A DNA stretch of 64,000 nt from NCBI GenBank assembly GCA_029557965.1, contig JAKQIM010000003.1, forward strand, positions 1 to 64,000. The letters are read 5' to 3'. Below, in pieces: positions 27,303 through 37,021 of this stretch; the stretch's first letter is position 1, and each line of letters begins with the position of its first letter. The translations under genes and the position numbers were made by a program. Below the pieces are notes generated by a model. The model saw only the letters and a list, made by a program, of their open reading frames with translations, searched no databases and was not told the origin of the DNA. The DNA comes from Chloroflexota bacterium. Lineage in GTDB: Bacteria; Chloroflexota; Anaerolineae; Anaerolineales; UBA4823.

Positions 27303-28274
27303 ATGACTGTTAAACGAGCATTGATCACGGGGATCACCGGACAAGATGGTTCATACCTGGCGGAGTTCTTGCTGGGGCAGGGTTACGAAGTGATTGGCAT
27401 GGTGCGCCGTTCTAGCACGATCAACTTCGAGCGTATTGAGCACATTCAAGACCAACTGACCCTGGTTTCTGGCGATTTGATGGACCAGATTTCGCTGATC
27501 GACATCCTTGAAAAACACCGTCCAAACGAGATCTATAACCTGGCGGCGCAGTCTTTTGTGCAAACCTCGTGGTCGCAGCCGGTCTTTACCGGCGAGGTGA
27601 CGGGCCTGGGGGTGACGCGGGTGCTGGATGCAATGCGGATCGTAGACCCAGACATCCGTTTTTACCAGGCCAGCTCGAGCGAAATGTTTGGCAAGGTGCG
27701 CGAGGTGCCGCAAACTGAGCTGACGCCCTTCTACCCACGCAGCCCATACGGCGTGGCCAAGGTGTATGGACACTGGATCACGGTGAACTACCGTGAGAGC
27801 TATAACCTGTTTGCCTGCTCGGGGATTTGCTTTAACCACGAAAGCCCACGCCGTGGGCATGAATTTGTGACCCGCAAGGTGGCAAGGGCTGCGGCGCGCA
27901 TCAAGCGCGGCCTGGAGAAAGAACTGCGCCTGGGGAACATTGACTCGCAACGCGATTGGGGCTATGCCCCCGATTACGTGCGGGGAATGTGGATGATGCT
28001 GCAGCAGGATCAGCCGGATGATTATGTGCTGGCAACCGGGCGCACGCATACCGTGCGGCGTTTTGTGGAGCTGGCGTTTGACTGCGTGGGCCTGGATTAC
28101 CAGCAGTACGTCAAGCTGGACCCGGCCTTTATGCGCCCGGCAGATGTGGACATCCTGGTGGGCGACCCAAGCAAGGCCAGGCAAAAAATGGGCTGGGAAG
28201 CCAGCACATCTTTCGAGACCCTGGTTGAGCTGATGGTGCGGGCTGAGCTGGAGATGATTGGCGCCGAAGATTGA
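27303..28274 (+). CDS. gmd: GDP-mannose 4,6-dehydratase
   Basis: A 323-residue short-chain dehydrogenase that converts GDP-mannose to GDP-4-keto-6-deoxymannose, the precursor of GDP-fucose, GDP-rhamnose and related sugars. NAD(P) motif [12 protein letters not shown], catalytic SSSEMFG and YGVAK, and sugar-binding FNHESPRRG are all present. The length is a little shorter than the usual 345-370. No reductase is next to it. Its promoter overlaps a palindrome shared with the XRE regulator. Confidence 0.93.
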   Translation: MTVKRALITGITGQDGSYLAEFLLGQGYEVIGMVRRSSTINFERIEHIQDQLTLVSGDLMDQISLIDILEKHRPNEIYNLAAQSFVQTSWSQPVFTGEVTGLGVTRVLDAMRIVDPDIRFYQASSSEMFGKVREVPQTELTPFYPRSPYGVAKVYGHWITVNYRESYNLFACSGICFNHESPRRGHEFVTRKVARAAARIKRGLEKELRLGNIDSQRDWGYAPDYVRGMWMMLQQDQPDDYVLATGRTHTVRRFVELAFDCVGLDYQQYVKLDPAFMRPADVDILVGDPSKARQKMGWEASTSFETLVELMVRAELEMIGAED

Positions 28275-28282
28275 GCAGAACA

Positions 28283-28291
28283 TGCTATAAT
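28283..28291 (+). promoter_or_regulatory. Extended -10 for the CHAD gene
   Basis: TG-C-TATAAT ends nine bases before the ATG at 28301, inside the end of the intergenic gap after gmd. No Shine-Dalgarno follows, so the mRNA is nearly leaderless. Confidence 0.5.
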
Positions 28292-28300
28292 CGCGGCATC

Positions 28301-29584
28301 ATGACTGGACATTTGCTGACCTCACAACAACGTCAAATACTCGAAGAAAAATTATACAACCTACCCGAAATCCTGCGCCGCAGGGCGCAGTTGCTGCTGT
28401 TGTACGATGATGGCTTGACCACTTACCAGGTGGCGCAAGAAACCGGCTACTCTCGCAGCCAGGCGCGCCATTGGAAGCACCAATTCCAGGTAAGTGGTTT
28501 TGCCATTGTGCCGGGCGTAGGCGAAGCGGAAGAAGCCGGGCCGGATGATGCGCCGTCTGAAACCGATTTTGACTTGCCCTCGGTTGGTGAAACCGCAGCG
28601 CCGCTCGACCCGCCGTTCCCGCAGCGCACGGAAAAGCCCGGCATCCTGGCGGAGGATGGCATGGCCGAGGCCGGGTGCAAGGTGTGGCAGTTCCATTTCG
28701 CCGAGATGCTGGCCCATGAAGATGGCACCCGGCTGGGAGAAGAGATCGAGGCGCTGCACGATATGCGTGTAGCCACGCGGCGCATGCGCAGTGCTTTCGA
28801 TGTTTTTGGAGCTTACTTTAAGGTCAAGGTGCTGAAACCTTATCTCAAGGGTTTGCGCCAGACTGGCCGGGCCCTGGGGCGGGTGCGCGACCTGGATGTG
28901 CTGCTGGAGAAGGCGGCCAATTACCAGGCCACCCTGGGGGCTGATACGCCGGGCAGCCTGGAGCCGCTGTTGGGGCATTGGGGGCAGCAGCGCGAGACCG
29001 CCCGCCAGCGCATGTTGGCTTACCTGGGCAGCCAGGAATACCTGGATTTCAAGCGGGCGTTCAACCGCTTTGTTCAAGCGCCGGGCCTGGGGGCACGTCC
29101 GGTTCGACCAGACCAGGTGGAGGCGGCTTACCGGGTGCGGGATGTGGTCCCGATGATGATCTACCAGCGCCTGGCGGCTGTGCGGGCTTATGATGCGATC
29201 TTGAACAATGCTTCTTTTGTGCAACTGCATGCCCTGCGGATCGAATTCAAGAAGCTGCGTTACAGCGTGGAATACTTCCGTGAAGTGTTGGGGGATGAGG
29301 CGCGGGCCGTGATCGAGGATCTCAAGAAGATGCAAGATCACCTGGGCGACCTGCATGACGCGGATGTGGCCTGCCAGTTGTTGGGGGATTTCTTGAAAAC
29401 CTGGGAAGACAGCCAGCGCTTGCAGCCGTTGGCAGAGCGCCAGACCCCTGAAGCGATCCTGGCTTACCTGGCTTACCAGCACACTGAGCGGCACCGTTTA
29501 TTGGTCACCTTCCCACAAGCCTGGGAGTATTTTAACCGGCCCGAGTTTCGCCAGGACCTGGCGCGGGCGATTGCGGGCTTGTAA
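28301..29584 (+). CDS. HTH-CHAD domain protein
   Basis: A 427-residue protein. The first 65 residues look like a homeodomain-like HTH (TTYQVAQETGYSRSQARHWK), then an acidic linker, then a CHAD domain starting near ALHDMRVATRRMRSAFDVF with the conserved basic helices and a second half at HALRIEFKKLRYSVEYFRE. CHAD domains bind polyphosphate. The fusion to an HTH suggests DNA or chromatin association linked to polyphosphate. I use the ATG at 28301; a longer frame starts at 28271 upstream of the -10. Confidence 0.85.
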   Translation: MTGHLLTSQQRQILEEKLYNLPEILRRRAQLLLLYDDGLTTYQVAQETGYSRSQARHWKHQFQVSGFAIVPGVGEAEEAGPDDAPSETDFDLPSVGETAAPLDPPFPQRTEKPGILAEDGMAEAGCKVWQFHFAEMLAHEDGTRLGEEIEALHDMRVATRRMRSAFDVFGAYFKVKVLKPYLKGLRQTGRALGRVRDLDVLLEKAANYQATLGADTPGSLEPLLGHWGQQRETARQRMLAYLGSQEYLDFKRAFNRFVQAPGLGARPVRPDQVEAAYRVRDVVPMMIYQRLAAVRAYDAILNNASFVQLHALRIEFKKLRYSVEYFREVLGDEARAVIEDLKKMQDHLGDLHDADVACQLLGDFLKTWEDSQRLQPLAERQTPEAILAYLAYQHTERHRLLVTFPQAWEYFNRPEFRQDLARAIAGL

Positions 29585-29605
29585 CCATTTCTGGTTCTAG
29601 AAGAT

Positions 29606-29643
29606 AAAAAATGAGGCGGCGCCACTGGCACCGCCTCATTTTT
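29606..29643. terminator. Bidirectional terminator
   Basis: AAAAATGAGGCGG pairs with CCGCCTCATTTTT around an 11-12 base loop, with A and T runs flanking, between the convergent CHAD and giant nuclease genes. Confidence 0.85.
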
Positions 29644-29671
29644 ATTACGACATTGCTATTGCTAGAGCCCG

Positions 29672-32600
29672 CTACCCGCCAAAGTTCTTGAAGGTGATGG
29701 GCAGGAAGTAGGTGCGCCAGACGGCCATCTGGAAGCTGGCATCATCTGAACGGCTGCCGGAGCTGTGCTCGAAGGTGGCGGTGTTGGTGATGGTGGCACC
29801 AGAGTGAACCGTGCTGTCGACGGTGGCAGTGAAGACATGCACGAAGACGTCTTCGGCGGCAACCGTGACGGTGATATCCACATCCTCGCCGATCAGGCCG
29901 GCGGGCAGGGTATCCACAATGTGGACGTCCACCGCTTCCACCAGGCTGGTGTTGGCTACAGAGATGGTGTAGGTGACCACGTCACCGATGTTGACCGGGC
30001 CGCTGCCGGTGTCAACGTCTTTGGTGATGCTCAAGACCGGGTCATCCACGACATCGGCCACGACGATGGTGACGGTGGCAACGTTCGAGTCGAGTTCGCC
30101 GTCATTGACGGTGAAGGTGAAGGAGTCGGTGCCGAACCAGTCTGTGTCGGGGGTGTAGGTCAGGTCAGGGGCGATGCCGCTGAGCGTGCCGTTAGCCGGG
30201 GTGCCGTAGGTGTAGGTCAAGACGGTGCTATCCACATCGCTGGCAACCAGGGCAAAGTCCACAGCAACGTCTTCATCGGTGCTGAGATTCTGGTCTTGAG
30301 CCACTGGGGCGTCGTTGACCGGGGTGACGGTGATGGTGACGATGGCGATTTCGGAGTCGAGTTCGCCGTCATTGACGGTGAAGCTGAAGCTGTCGATGCC
30401 GTTGTAGTTGGCGGCCGGGGTGTAGGTAAAGACACCCGTTGCGTCAACCACTAGGCTGCCGTTCAGGGGCAGAACATCCACAGCGTAGGTCATTGGATCG
30501 CCATCTGCGTCTGTGGCGGTCAGGGCGCCGACAAGGGCTGTCTCTTCGTCGGTGCTGACAGCCTGGTCTTCAGCCACAGGGGCGTCGTTGAGCGCATTGA
30601 CGGTGATCGTGACGGTGGCGCTGTTGGAGCCAAGCTCGCCATCATAGGCGGCGAAGGTGAAGGTGTCGGTGCCGGACCAGTCCCCATCCGGGGTGTAGGT
30701 CAGGTCAGGGGCAGTGCCGCTGAGTGTGCCGTTAGCCGGGGTGCCGTAGGTGTAGGTCAAGACGGTGCTATCTACATCGCTGGCAACCAGGGTCACAGCC
30801 ACAGGGGTGTCTTCATCAGTGCTGACTTCCAGGTCTTCAGCCACGGGGGCGTCGTTGAGCGCATTGACGGTGATGGTGACGGTGGCGCTGTTAGAGTCTT
30901 CGGTGCCGTCATTGACCGTGAAGGTGAAGGTGTCGGTGCCGGACCAGTCCCCATCCGGGGTATAGGTCAGGGCCGGAGCGGTGCCGCTGAGCGTGCCGTT
31001 GGCCGGGGTGCCGTAGGTGTAGGTCAGGTCATCGCCATCCACATCGCTGGCAACCAGGGTCACAGCCGCAGCCGTATCTTCCTCCGTGCTGACTTCCAGG
31101 TCTTCTGCCACGGGGGCGTCGTTGACCGGGGCGACCACGATGGTGACGGTGGCGGTGTTGGAGTCGGAGGTGCCGTCGTTGACGGTAAAGGTGAAGGTGT
31201 CGGTGCCGAACCAGTCTGCATCTGGGGTATAGGTCACGACAGGGGCGGGGCCGCTGAGCGTGCCGTTGGCCGGGTCGCCCAGGGTCCAGACCAGACTGCC
31301 GGGGTAGAGATCGGTGGCGGTCAGGGTGATGGAAGCAGCGAGTTCTTCGTCAGTGTTGACGGTCTGATCTTCGGCGACCGGGATATCGTTGAAGGTGATA
31401 TCGACAATCACGTCATCCATCATGCCATCGGCATCCGATACCTGGCCGGCGAAGGTGTAGATGCCGGGCCAGTAACTGCCGTTGACTTTCAGCGGCTCAT
31501 CTGGGCCGCCCATCAGGGTGGTCAGGCCATCTACCAGCATATAGTCTGTACCGCCAATTACCCTCAGGTAGAACATGGGCATGTCGCCGTTGATGATATC
31601 CCACATGTGGCTCTGCCAGTCAGTGGGGGGAAGACCCGCTACAACACCTTTGGCTGCCCAGTAGTCATAGAAGCCAACCGGGACGGTATCGGTGATGAGG
31701 TAGAAGGGGTGATAGCCGTCGGCAAGAGGCCGGTTGACGGTGATGTTCTCGGTATCCAGGTAGTAGTATGCCACCGTCGTATCGAGGGTCATGGTGAAGC
31801 CATCGGTGTAGGTGCCGGTCACCTGGGTCCAGGGGCCTGCCACAGGATCGGTGGCTTGCCACAGGTCCAGGTCAGTCAGATCCAATGGTTGGCCAAAGGT
31901 AGCGGCCACCGGCTCGTGGTCGGAGGTGCGCCAGGGGTTTGTCCCATCTGTGGAGTAGCTGTAGGGATAATCCGCGTTGAGGTGCAGCGGGCCCATGTCG
32001 AGCATGGCATTCAGCAGGGCCGGCGAGACCAGGATGTGGTCGAGGATCTGCGAGACGCCGTTGTAGATGTAGCTGTAGCGCTCTTGCTCGTAAGAGAACC
32101 AGGCGTTGACCAGGGCGCCATCCGGGCCGGTGAGGGCATCCAGGGGGGCAGAATCCTCGAAGTCGTTCAGGTCGCCCATGACGATGACGTAAGGCGAGCC
32201 GTTGGCAATGAGGGTTTCGACCACGCCGTTCAGGTACTGGGCTTCTTCAAGCCGGCGCAGATCGGCGGCCGGATCACCCTTGGCCTTGAAGTGGTTGGAA
32301 ATGGCCACCACCTGCACGTCGCCGGAGGCCATTTCAACCGTACCGGTCACCACCACGGGGCGGCGGGCAAAGAGCGGGTACTGGCCCAGGCTGCGGCAGT
32401 AATCCCACATTGGGTCAGTGGTGGAGGAAGTGCTGCCGTTGGCCGAGCAGGATTGGTAGTCAATGGACCAATCGTCAAGGGTTACGAGATCGGTGTTATA
32501 CAGCATGGCTACGCCATGTCCGCCGGCATCGGGGGCGGAGTTGACATAATCGTAATGGTAGCCATTGGCTGCCAGGGCGGTGATCAGGTTGGGCATGGAA

Positions 32601-35600
32601 GCTGCCACGCTGATCTCTTCGAGCGAGATGAAAGCCGGCCCGTTGAGCTGGAGCAGGGTGGCAACGACTTTGTCGAACTTGGCGCCGCTCGAAGTGTCAA
32701 AGTTGAGGGTGTTGAAGGCGGCAACAGAGAATTCGTCAGTGCCGGCGGCCGGCCAGGAAGGTACGGTTGATGGCAGCGGTTCACTTTCAACCACGGTGTA
32801 ACCATCCTGATCGATGACGGCGTAGGTGCCGTAGGTGAAGGCCAGCGGGCCATCGACGCCGGTGACCACGCTGCCGACGATCAATTCGGACGCGCCGGCG
32901 CCGTACAACTCGTCAGGGCGGACGCCAAAGTTCATGCCATCTTGCGGGCTGGCGCGCATCACGCGGTCGACGCCTTCGTCGCTGGGCACAACCTGGATGG
33001 TGCCGTAGGAGGTGGGGCCGACCACGTTGGCGTCGATGGGCAGGGTGACCTTCATGCCCTCGATCGATTCGTAGTATTCCCGCGATGCGTCCGCTCCGCC
33101 AGGTGAATTGATCTCGATGGCGGCGATGCTGCCCGAGCCAGGCTGGACCGTGACGCTGGTATCGTCGATGACGGTCATGCATTCATTGTCGGCGCAGTTG
33201 TACTTGTCATCATATTCTTCGTGTTCTTCAACCACACCGGTGACGGTGACAATATTGCCCACCGCGACGGTAACGTTGGAGATGACCATGATGCCATCGG
33301 AAGTGGCTTCATTGCTGTCGCCAACAGCATCCTGGATAAAGAAGGCGTTGAAGGTGCCGCCGCCAGAGTAGTTACCCTTCAAGAAACCGGTGACCACGCC
33401 AACAGTTTCGACTGGCTGGTCTTTGAAGTCTGAGCGGAAGCCATCACCCTGGATGACATAGATGGGGGTGTAATCGCCGATGACGGTGATGACAGGTGCG
33501 GTGCCCAGGGTGGGCGTGGGATATTCGGTGGCGGTCACGGCATAGGTATCGTTGGTGATAGCAGTGCCCATGCTGCCCGTGGCAGTGACCACAAATTGCA
33601 GTTCAACGATGCCTCGATAGGGCAGGCTGGAGATGAGCCAGGTGACGATGCCGTCCGATTCGGTGCCGCCGTCCAAAGCGCGGGCGAAGGCCGCATTCTC
33701 GGTGGGCACAACGTCGGTGATGACCAGGTTGGTGAGTTCATAACCCAACAAGTTTTCCACCTTGATGGTGTAGGTCAACTCTTCGCCGGGGTCGACGTAA
33801 TCGGGACCTGTTTTGCTGATGCTGGGGGTGCCGATGACCAACCCGATATCGGCGTCGTAGCGCGGCTCAAGCTTGTAATTGCTAAACGAATACATGGGGA
33901 TGCCGCGCACGTAGGCGAATTCATCGCCCAGTTGGGTGATGGGGATGATGTAGGTCAGATCGCCATCCGGCTTGCCGTAATCGTCCACGCGCACATTGCC
34001 GGTACTATCGTTTAGGTACCATTCGCCGTTGCCCAGGCTGATATTTGTAACGACAGAGGGGCCAAATTCTACGTAGACGCTTTCCCACTGCTCAGAGGTG
34101 GCTTTATCGGTATCGTTCAGTTGCGATCCGAGCAAAAGCTCTGGACCGGGCAGGGGGTTGTTGTGGCTCAAAACCTCGACCGACCAGGGGGTGCTGGGAG
34201 TTCCAGCTCCAAGGCTCAATTCGGTTTGCCCAAAGTATTCGGTGACCTGGCCCTGCACGCGCACGTAATCGCCTTCGGCGATGTCCACGCCAAAGCCGCC
34301 GACGCGGAAGATATGCAGGCCGCTCCAGGGGCCGCCGTCGGGATCTTCGATGAACATGGTGCGGATGCCATCGATCTCGCCGGGTTCGGCGGTGACGATG
34401 CCCTCCACCCAGACCACCTGGTTGAGCAGGGGCGAAGCATCGCTGGTGGCGGGGTTGGCTACGTACTGCACATCATGGATCGGGATGAGCGGATTGGTCA
34501 CATCCCAGGTATCCGAGTCGTTGGCGGGGTTGAAGTCGTCCGAATCGGTGGCGACCTCAACCAGGTTGGTCAAGGTGCCGTTGGGGGCCTCCGCATCCAG
34601 GGTGACCGTCAGCTCAAAGCTCAGCGAAGCGCCGGCAGCCAGGTCGCCGATCGTCCACACCAAGACGCCGTTGGTATCGGTGGGCGTAAAGCCGCTGTCG
34701 TCTGAGACGTAGTTGGCGCCGAGGGGCAGGGTATCGGTGATGGTGACATTGGCGGCGGTAGTGCTGCCGGAATTGGTCACGTCGATGGTGTATGTGAACG
34801 TTTCACCAGGGAAGACATTTGTGGCGGGGCCAGTTTTGGTGACGCCGATGTCATAGGCTGCAACGGTCATGACGCCGGTTTGATCCACTGAGAACGGCGT
34901 GCCATTCAGATCGGTGTAGGTCCAGCCGGCGTTGGGGTTGCCTGCGCCCCAGTTGCCATCGTAACGCGTGGTGTAAGAATACACCCCAACGGCGGTGGGG
35001 GTCATGACGCCGGTAAAGAGGTCATTGTTCCCAATTTGGGAATCAAAGGTCATCGGGAACCAGGTCCAGCCAGCAGGGGTGGCGCTATCGCCAAAACCCA
35101 CCTCGGCCTGGATGCCGCGGCCTTCGCCGGCCGGATTGGTAACCCCGTTGATATATACCTGGCCTGTGACGGCCGCGGTAGCCTGGTAGGCCACGGCATC
35201 CAGCGTGGATGGCGCCTGAAGGTTGGCCCAACCGACGACGACGTTGCGGTAATCATCCTGCGTGGCATCGCCGGCCGCGGTGAGGCTGCGGTTATTGGTG
35301 TTGAGCTGGTCGCCGCTGTAGGTAGGCCAATCGGCACAGTTGAGCACATACTTATACTCATAGGTACTGCCGGTGGCAAGGTTGAGCGTGACAGTAAACA
35401 CCTCGCCGCTGGCGTCGCCAGTCAGGGGCGTGGCATTGACGCTCCAACTGTTAAAAGCGCCGGCAATACAGACGCTTTCACTTGAGAGAACAACATCTTC
35501 CAGGTCGTGGTAGACGAAGGTGACGTCACTGGTGGCATCGACCACGCTGAAAACTGCCTGGGCGGTGTCAGTGATGGTGTCGTATTCGTACTCGGCGGTG

Positions 35601-36739
35601 TTGGTCACCACGTCACCGTAGGCCCCAACATGATCGGCAGTGAACACGAAGTCGAGGTCCGTGGTGGCGGTGAGGGTGCCGTTCCAGGTGATCTCGTCAC
35701 CGCTACGGGCTGTGCCGTATGGCATGTTAATCCAACTGCCAAAGTTCACTTCGGCGGGCAGGGTGTCGGTCAAGGTCAGGTTAGCAGCGTCTCCCGCACC
35801 CGAGTTGGAGAGGGTGACGGTGTAGGTGACGGTGCCGTTCAGCGGCACGTTGGTTGCAGGGCTGACGGTCTTGGTCATGCTCAGTTCGGGCTCGGGTGCT
35901 GCAACACAAGTCACGGCATCAGCCCAATTGGTAGCCACGCGGATGCCATCTACCGTACCGGCAGGGGCGGCCGTGGAAGTTCCTTGCCGGATTGCAGCTG
36001 CAGAAATTGTTACTGTGGCAGATGTGCCATTAGAAGTTACCAGCGGGGTTGCAGGTTCTGTACTGGTGCAGGCACTTAAGGCATACAGTGCACTATCGTC
36101 ATTTGTGATATCGTACTTAACCACAACCAGATAGGTTACACCTGTGTTGAATGCATCAGTGGAGTAGTTGATCGTACCAGCAGTGCCAGCGGCAGATGTC
36201 CCAAGATTGAAGACGCCGCTGCCAGCGCTTTTGGCATAAATTCTGCCGCGAAAACCTGTCCCAGAATCTTTGAGGTGCAGGAAATAATCTCCGGAGGTCT
36301 GTGCAGACGTCAGATTGATCAGGGCTGCAAGGTAGATGTTCCCGCTACTTTGTGCAACAAAGGAGCGGTTTTCGTCATCGCCTGAGGTGGTGAAAGGAAC
36401 GCCGCCGCCTATGCCCGATGAAGCATAAGATGGCATTGTCAGACCGGCGGCAGGGTTGTACTGGAGATAATTTGCTGTACCAGAATGGTTGACCCAGAGG
36501 CCACCACTGAGTGCAATAAGACCGCCCGCTGCACTACCATAATCGAAGTTTTCTTCCAGCAGGGGGGCGGCGTTCAAGCCCACTCCGTTGGGGGCAGTCC
36601 CCCCATCCCCTTCGATGGGGCGTTGGGGCTGCGCCGCCAGGGCACTGCCCATGGGGGCGAGCAGGGAGAAAGCCAGCAGCAGGGCAAACGAGACCCTGAA
36701 GAGCAGGCTTCCAATGGATAATAACTTATTCATCTTCAT
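29672..36739 (-). CDS. Giant secreted ExeM/NucH-like nuclease with DUF11 and cadherin-like repeats
   Basis: A 2355-residue exported protein. In order: signal peptide (cleavage near SALAA, 32-36); an N-terminal beta-rich region (about 60-280); DUF11 domain (about 285-395); a glycogen-binding-like CBM fold (about 403-470, AGAFNSWSVNATPL); further DUF11 copies; OB-fold segments; an endonuclease/exonuclease/phosphatase domain (about 1335-1610) with FNTLNFD, VIVMGDLNDFED and TSDHEPVAATF; five cadherin-like repeats (about 1782-2233) of the NDAPVAEDL type; a last DUF11; and the tail TYFLPITFKNFGG. ExeM/NucH enzymes degrade extracellular DNA. The catalytic motifs look intact. GGAGGA precedes the ATG. 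The tail matches that of the SpoIID-LamG protein nearby. Confidence 0.88.
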   Translation of the reverse strand: MKMNKLLSIGSLLFRVSFALLLAFSLLAPMGSALAAQPQRPIEGDGGTAPNGVGLNAAPLLEENFDYGSAAGGLIALSGGLWVNHSGTANYLQYNPAAGLTMPSYASSGIGGGVPFTTSGDDENRSFVAQSSGNIYLAALINLTSAQTSGDYFLHLKDSGTGFRGRIYAKSAGSGVFNLGTSAAGTAGTINYSTDAFNTGVTYLVVVKYDITNDDSALYALSACTSTEPATPLVTSNGTSATVTISAAAIRQGTSTAAPAGTVDGIRVATNWADAVTCVAAPEPELSMTKTVSPATNVPLNGTVTYTVTLSNSGAGDAANLTLTDTLPAEVNFGSWINMPYGTARSGDEITWNGTLTATTDLDFVFTADHVGAYGDVVTNTAEYEYDTITDTAQAVFSVVDATSDVTFVYHDLEDVVLSSESVCIAGAFNSWSVNATPLTGDASGEVFTVTLNLATGSTYEYKYVLNCADWPTYSGDQLNTNNRSLTAAGDATQDDYRNVVVGWANLQAPSTLDAVAYQATAAVTGQVYINGVTNPAGEGRGIQAEVGFGDSATPAGWTWFPMTFDSQIGNNDLFTGVMTPTAVGVYSYTTRYDGNWGAGNPNAGWTYTDLNGTPFSVDQTGVMTVAAYDIGVTKTGPATNVFPGETFTYTIDVTNSGSTTAANVTITDTLPLGANYVSDDSGFTPTDTNGVLVWTIGDLAAGASLSFELTVTLDAEAPNGTLTNLVEVATDSDDFNPANDSDTWDVTNPLIPIHDVQYVANPATSDASPLLNQVVWVEGIVTAEPGEIDGIRTMFIEDPDGGPWSGLHIFRVGGFGVDIAEGDYVRVQGQVTEYFGQTELSLGAGTPSTPWSVEVLSHNNPLPGPELLLGSQLNDTDKATSEQWESVYVEFGPSVVTNISLGNGEWYLNDSTGNVRVDDYGKPDGDLTYIIPITQLGDEFAYVRGIPMYSFSNYKLEPRYDADIGLVIGTPSISKTGPDYVDPGEELTYTIKVENLLGYELTNLVITDVVPTENAAFARALDGGTESDGIVTWLISSLPYRGIVELQFVVTATGSMGTAITNDTYAVTATEYPTPTLGTAPVITVIGDYTPIYVIQGDGFRSDFKDQPVETVGVVTGFLKGNYSGGGTFNAFFIQDAVGDSNEATSDGIMVISNVTVAVGNIVTVTGVVEEHEEYDDKYNCADNECMTVIDDTSVTVQPGSGSIAAIEINSPGGADASREYYESIEGMKVTLPIDANVVGPTSYGTIQVVPSDEGVDRVMRASPQDGMNFGVRPDELYGAGASELIVGSVVTGVDGPLAFTYGTYAVIDQDGYTVVESEPLPSTVPSWPAAGTDEFSVAAFNTLNFDTSSGAKFDKVVATLLQLNGPAFISLEEISVAASMPNLITALAANGYHYDYVNSAPDAGGHGVAMLYNTDLVTLDDWSIDYQSCSANGSTSSTTDPMWDYCRSLGQYPLFARRPVVVTGTVEMASGDVQVVAISNHFKAKGDPAADLRRLEEAQYLNGVVETLIANGSPYVIVMGDLNDFEDSAPLDALTGPDGALVNAWFSYEQERYSYIYNGVSQILDHILVSPALLNAMLDMGPLHLNADYPYSYSTDGTNPWRTSDHEPVAATFGQPLDLTDLDLWQATDPVAGPWTQVTGTYTDGFTMTLDTTVAYYYLDTENITVNRPLADGYHPFYLITDTVPVGFYDYWAAKGVVAGLPPTDWQSHMWDIINGDMPMFYLRVIGGTDYMLVDGLTTLMGGPDEPLKVNGSYWPGIYTFAGQVSDADGMMDDVIVDITFNDIPVAEDQTVNTDEELAASITLTATDLYPGSLVWTLGDPANGTLSGPAPVVTYTPDADWFGTDTFTFTVNDGTSDSNTATVTIVVAPVNDAPVAEDLEVSTEEDTAAAVTLVASDVDGDDLTYTYGTPANGTLSGTAPALTYTPDGDWSGTDTFTFTVNDGTEDSNSATVTITVNALNDAPVAEDLEVSTDEDTPVAVTLVASDVDSTVLTYTYGTPANGTLSGTAPDLTYTPDGDWSGTDTFTFAAYDGELGSNSATVTITVNALNDAPVAEDQAVSTDEETALVGALTATDADGDPMTYAVDVLPLNGSLVVDATGVFTYTPAANYNGIDSFSFTVNDGELDSEIAIVTITVTPVNDAPVAQDQNLSTDEDVAVDFALVASDVDSTVLTYTYGTPANGTLSGIAPDLTYTPDTDWFGTDSFTFTVNDGELDSNVATVTIVVADVVDDPVLSITKDVDTGSGPVNIGDVVTYTISVANTSLVEAVDVHIVDTLPAGLIGEDVDITVTVAAEDVFVHVFTATVDSTVHSGATITNTATFEHSSGSRSDDASFQMAVWRTYFLPITFKNFGG
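30040..31390 (-). repeat. Five tandem ~270-bp cadherin-like coding repeats
   Basis: Inside the giant gene, five units of about 90 codons follow each other, with the NDAPVAEDL junctions recurring about every 270 bases near 31380, 31117, 30847, 30577 and 30307. Some stretches are almost identical (around 30179-30250 and 30720-30790), implying recent duplication or conversion. Confidence 0.85.
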
Positions 36740-37021
36740 TTATCCTCCTCAAAAAGTAGGGAATCTAAAATTGGGGCAAGCCAGGCCGGCCTGTCCACAT
36801 GAAACACCTGAATTTGGAGCTTGCGGAGCGTGATTTGGTTCGACAACTTTTAACCTGAATCTTATTGTAAACCAATTCCAGGATACAAAGATTGCAAATT
36901 TGTCCCAAGTGCGGCAAACAGGGAACAAAAAGCCCGCACCATGCTAGCCCTGGCGCTGATCGAATCATATCACAGGTTTTTCCCTTGCCTGTCCAAAACC
37001 AACATGACGAATGTAATGTTT
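36740..37021. other. Gap upstream of the giant secreted gene
   Basis: A 282-base gap. A minus-strand TACAAT at 36869-36864 is the only -10 candidate for the giant gene and has no properly spaced -35. No gene, repeat or hairpin of note is seen. Confidence 0.35.

Noticed and set aside
27351-28283. 310-codon open frame antisense to gmd
   Set aside because: It mirrors gmd almost exactly and looks like a frame kept open by GC-rich codons.
28361-29494. 377-codon open frame antisense to the CHAD gene
   Set aside because: Shadow of the HTH-CHAD gene, which shows a clear family signature.
30040-31390. Regularly spaced repeats that might suggest CRISPR or minisatellite
   Set aside because: The unit is about 270 bases, in frame, and encodes cadherin-like domains.
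31607-32770. 387-codon open frame antisense to the giant nuclease gene
   Set aside because: Composition is low-complexity Gly/Val/His as expected for a shadow; the sense frame carries intact nuclease motifs.
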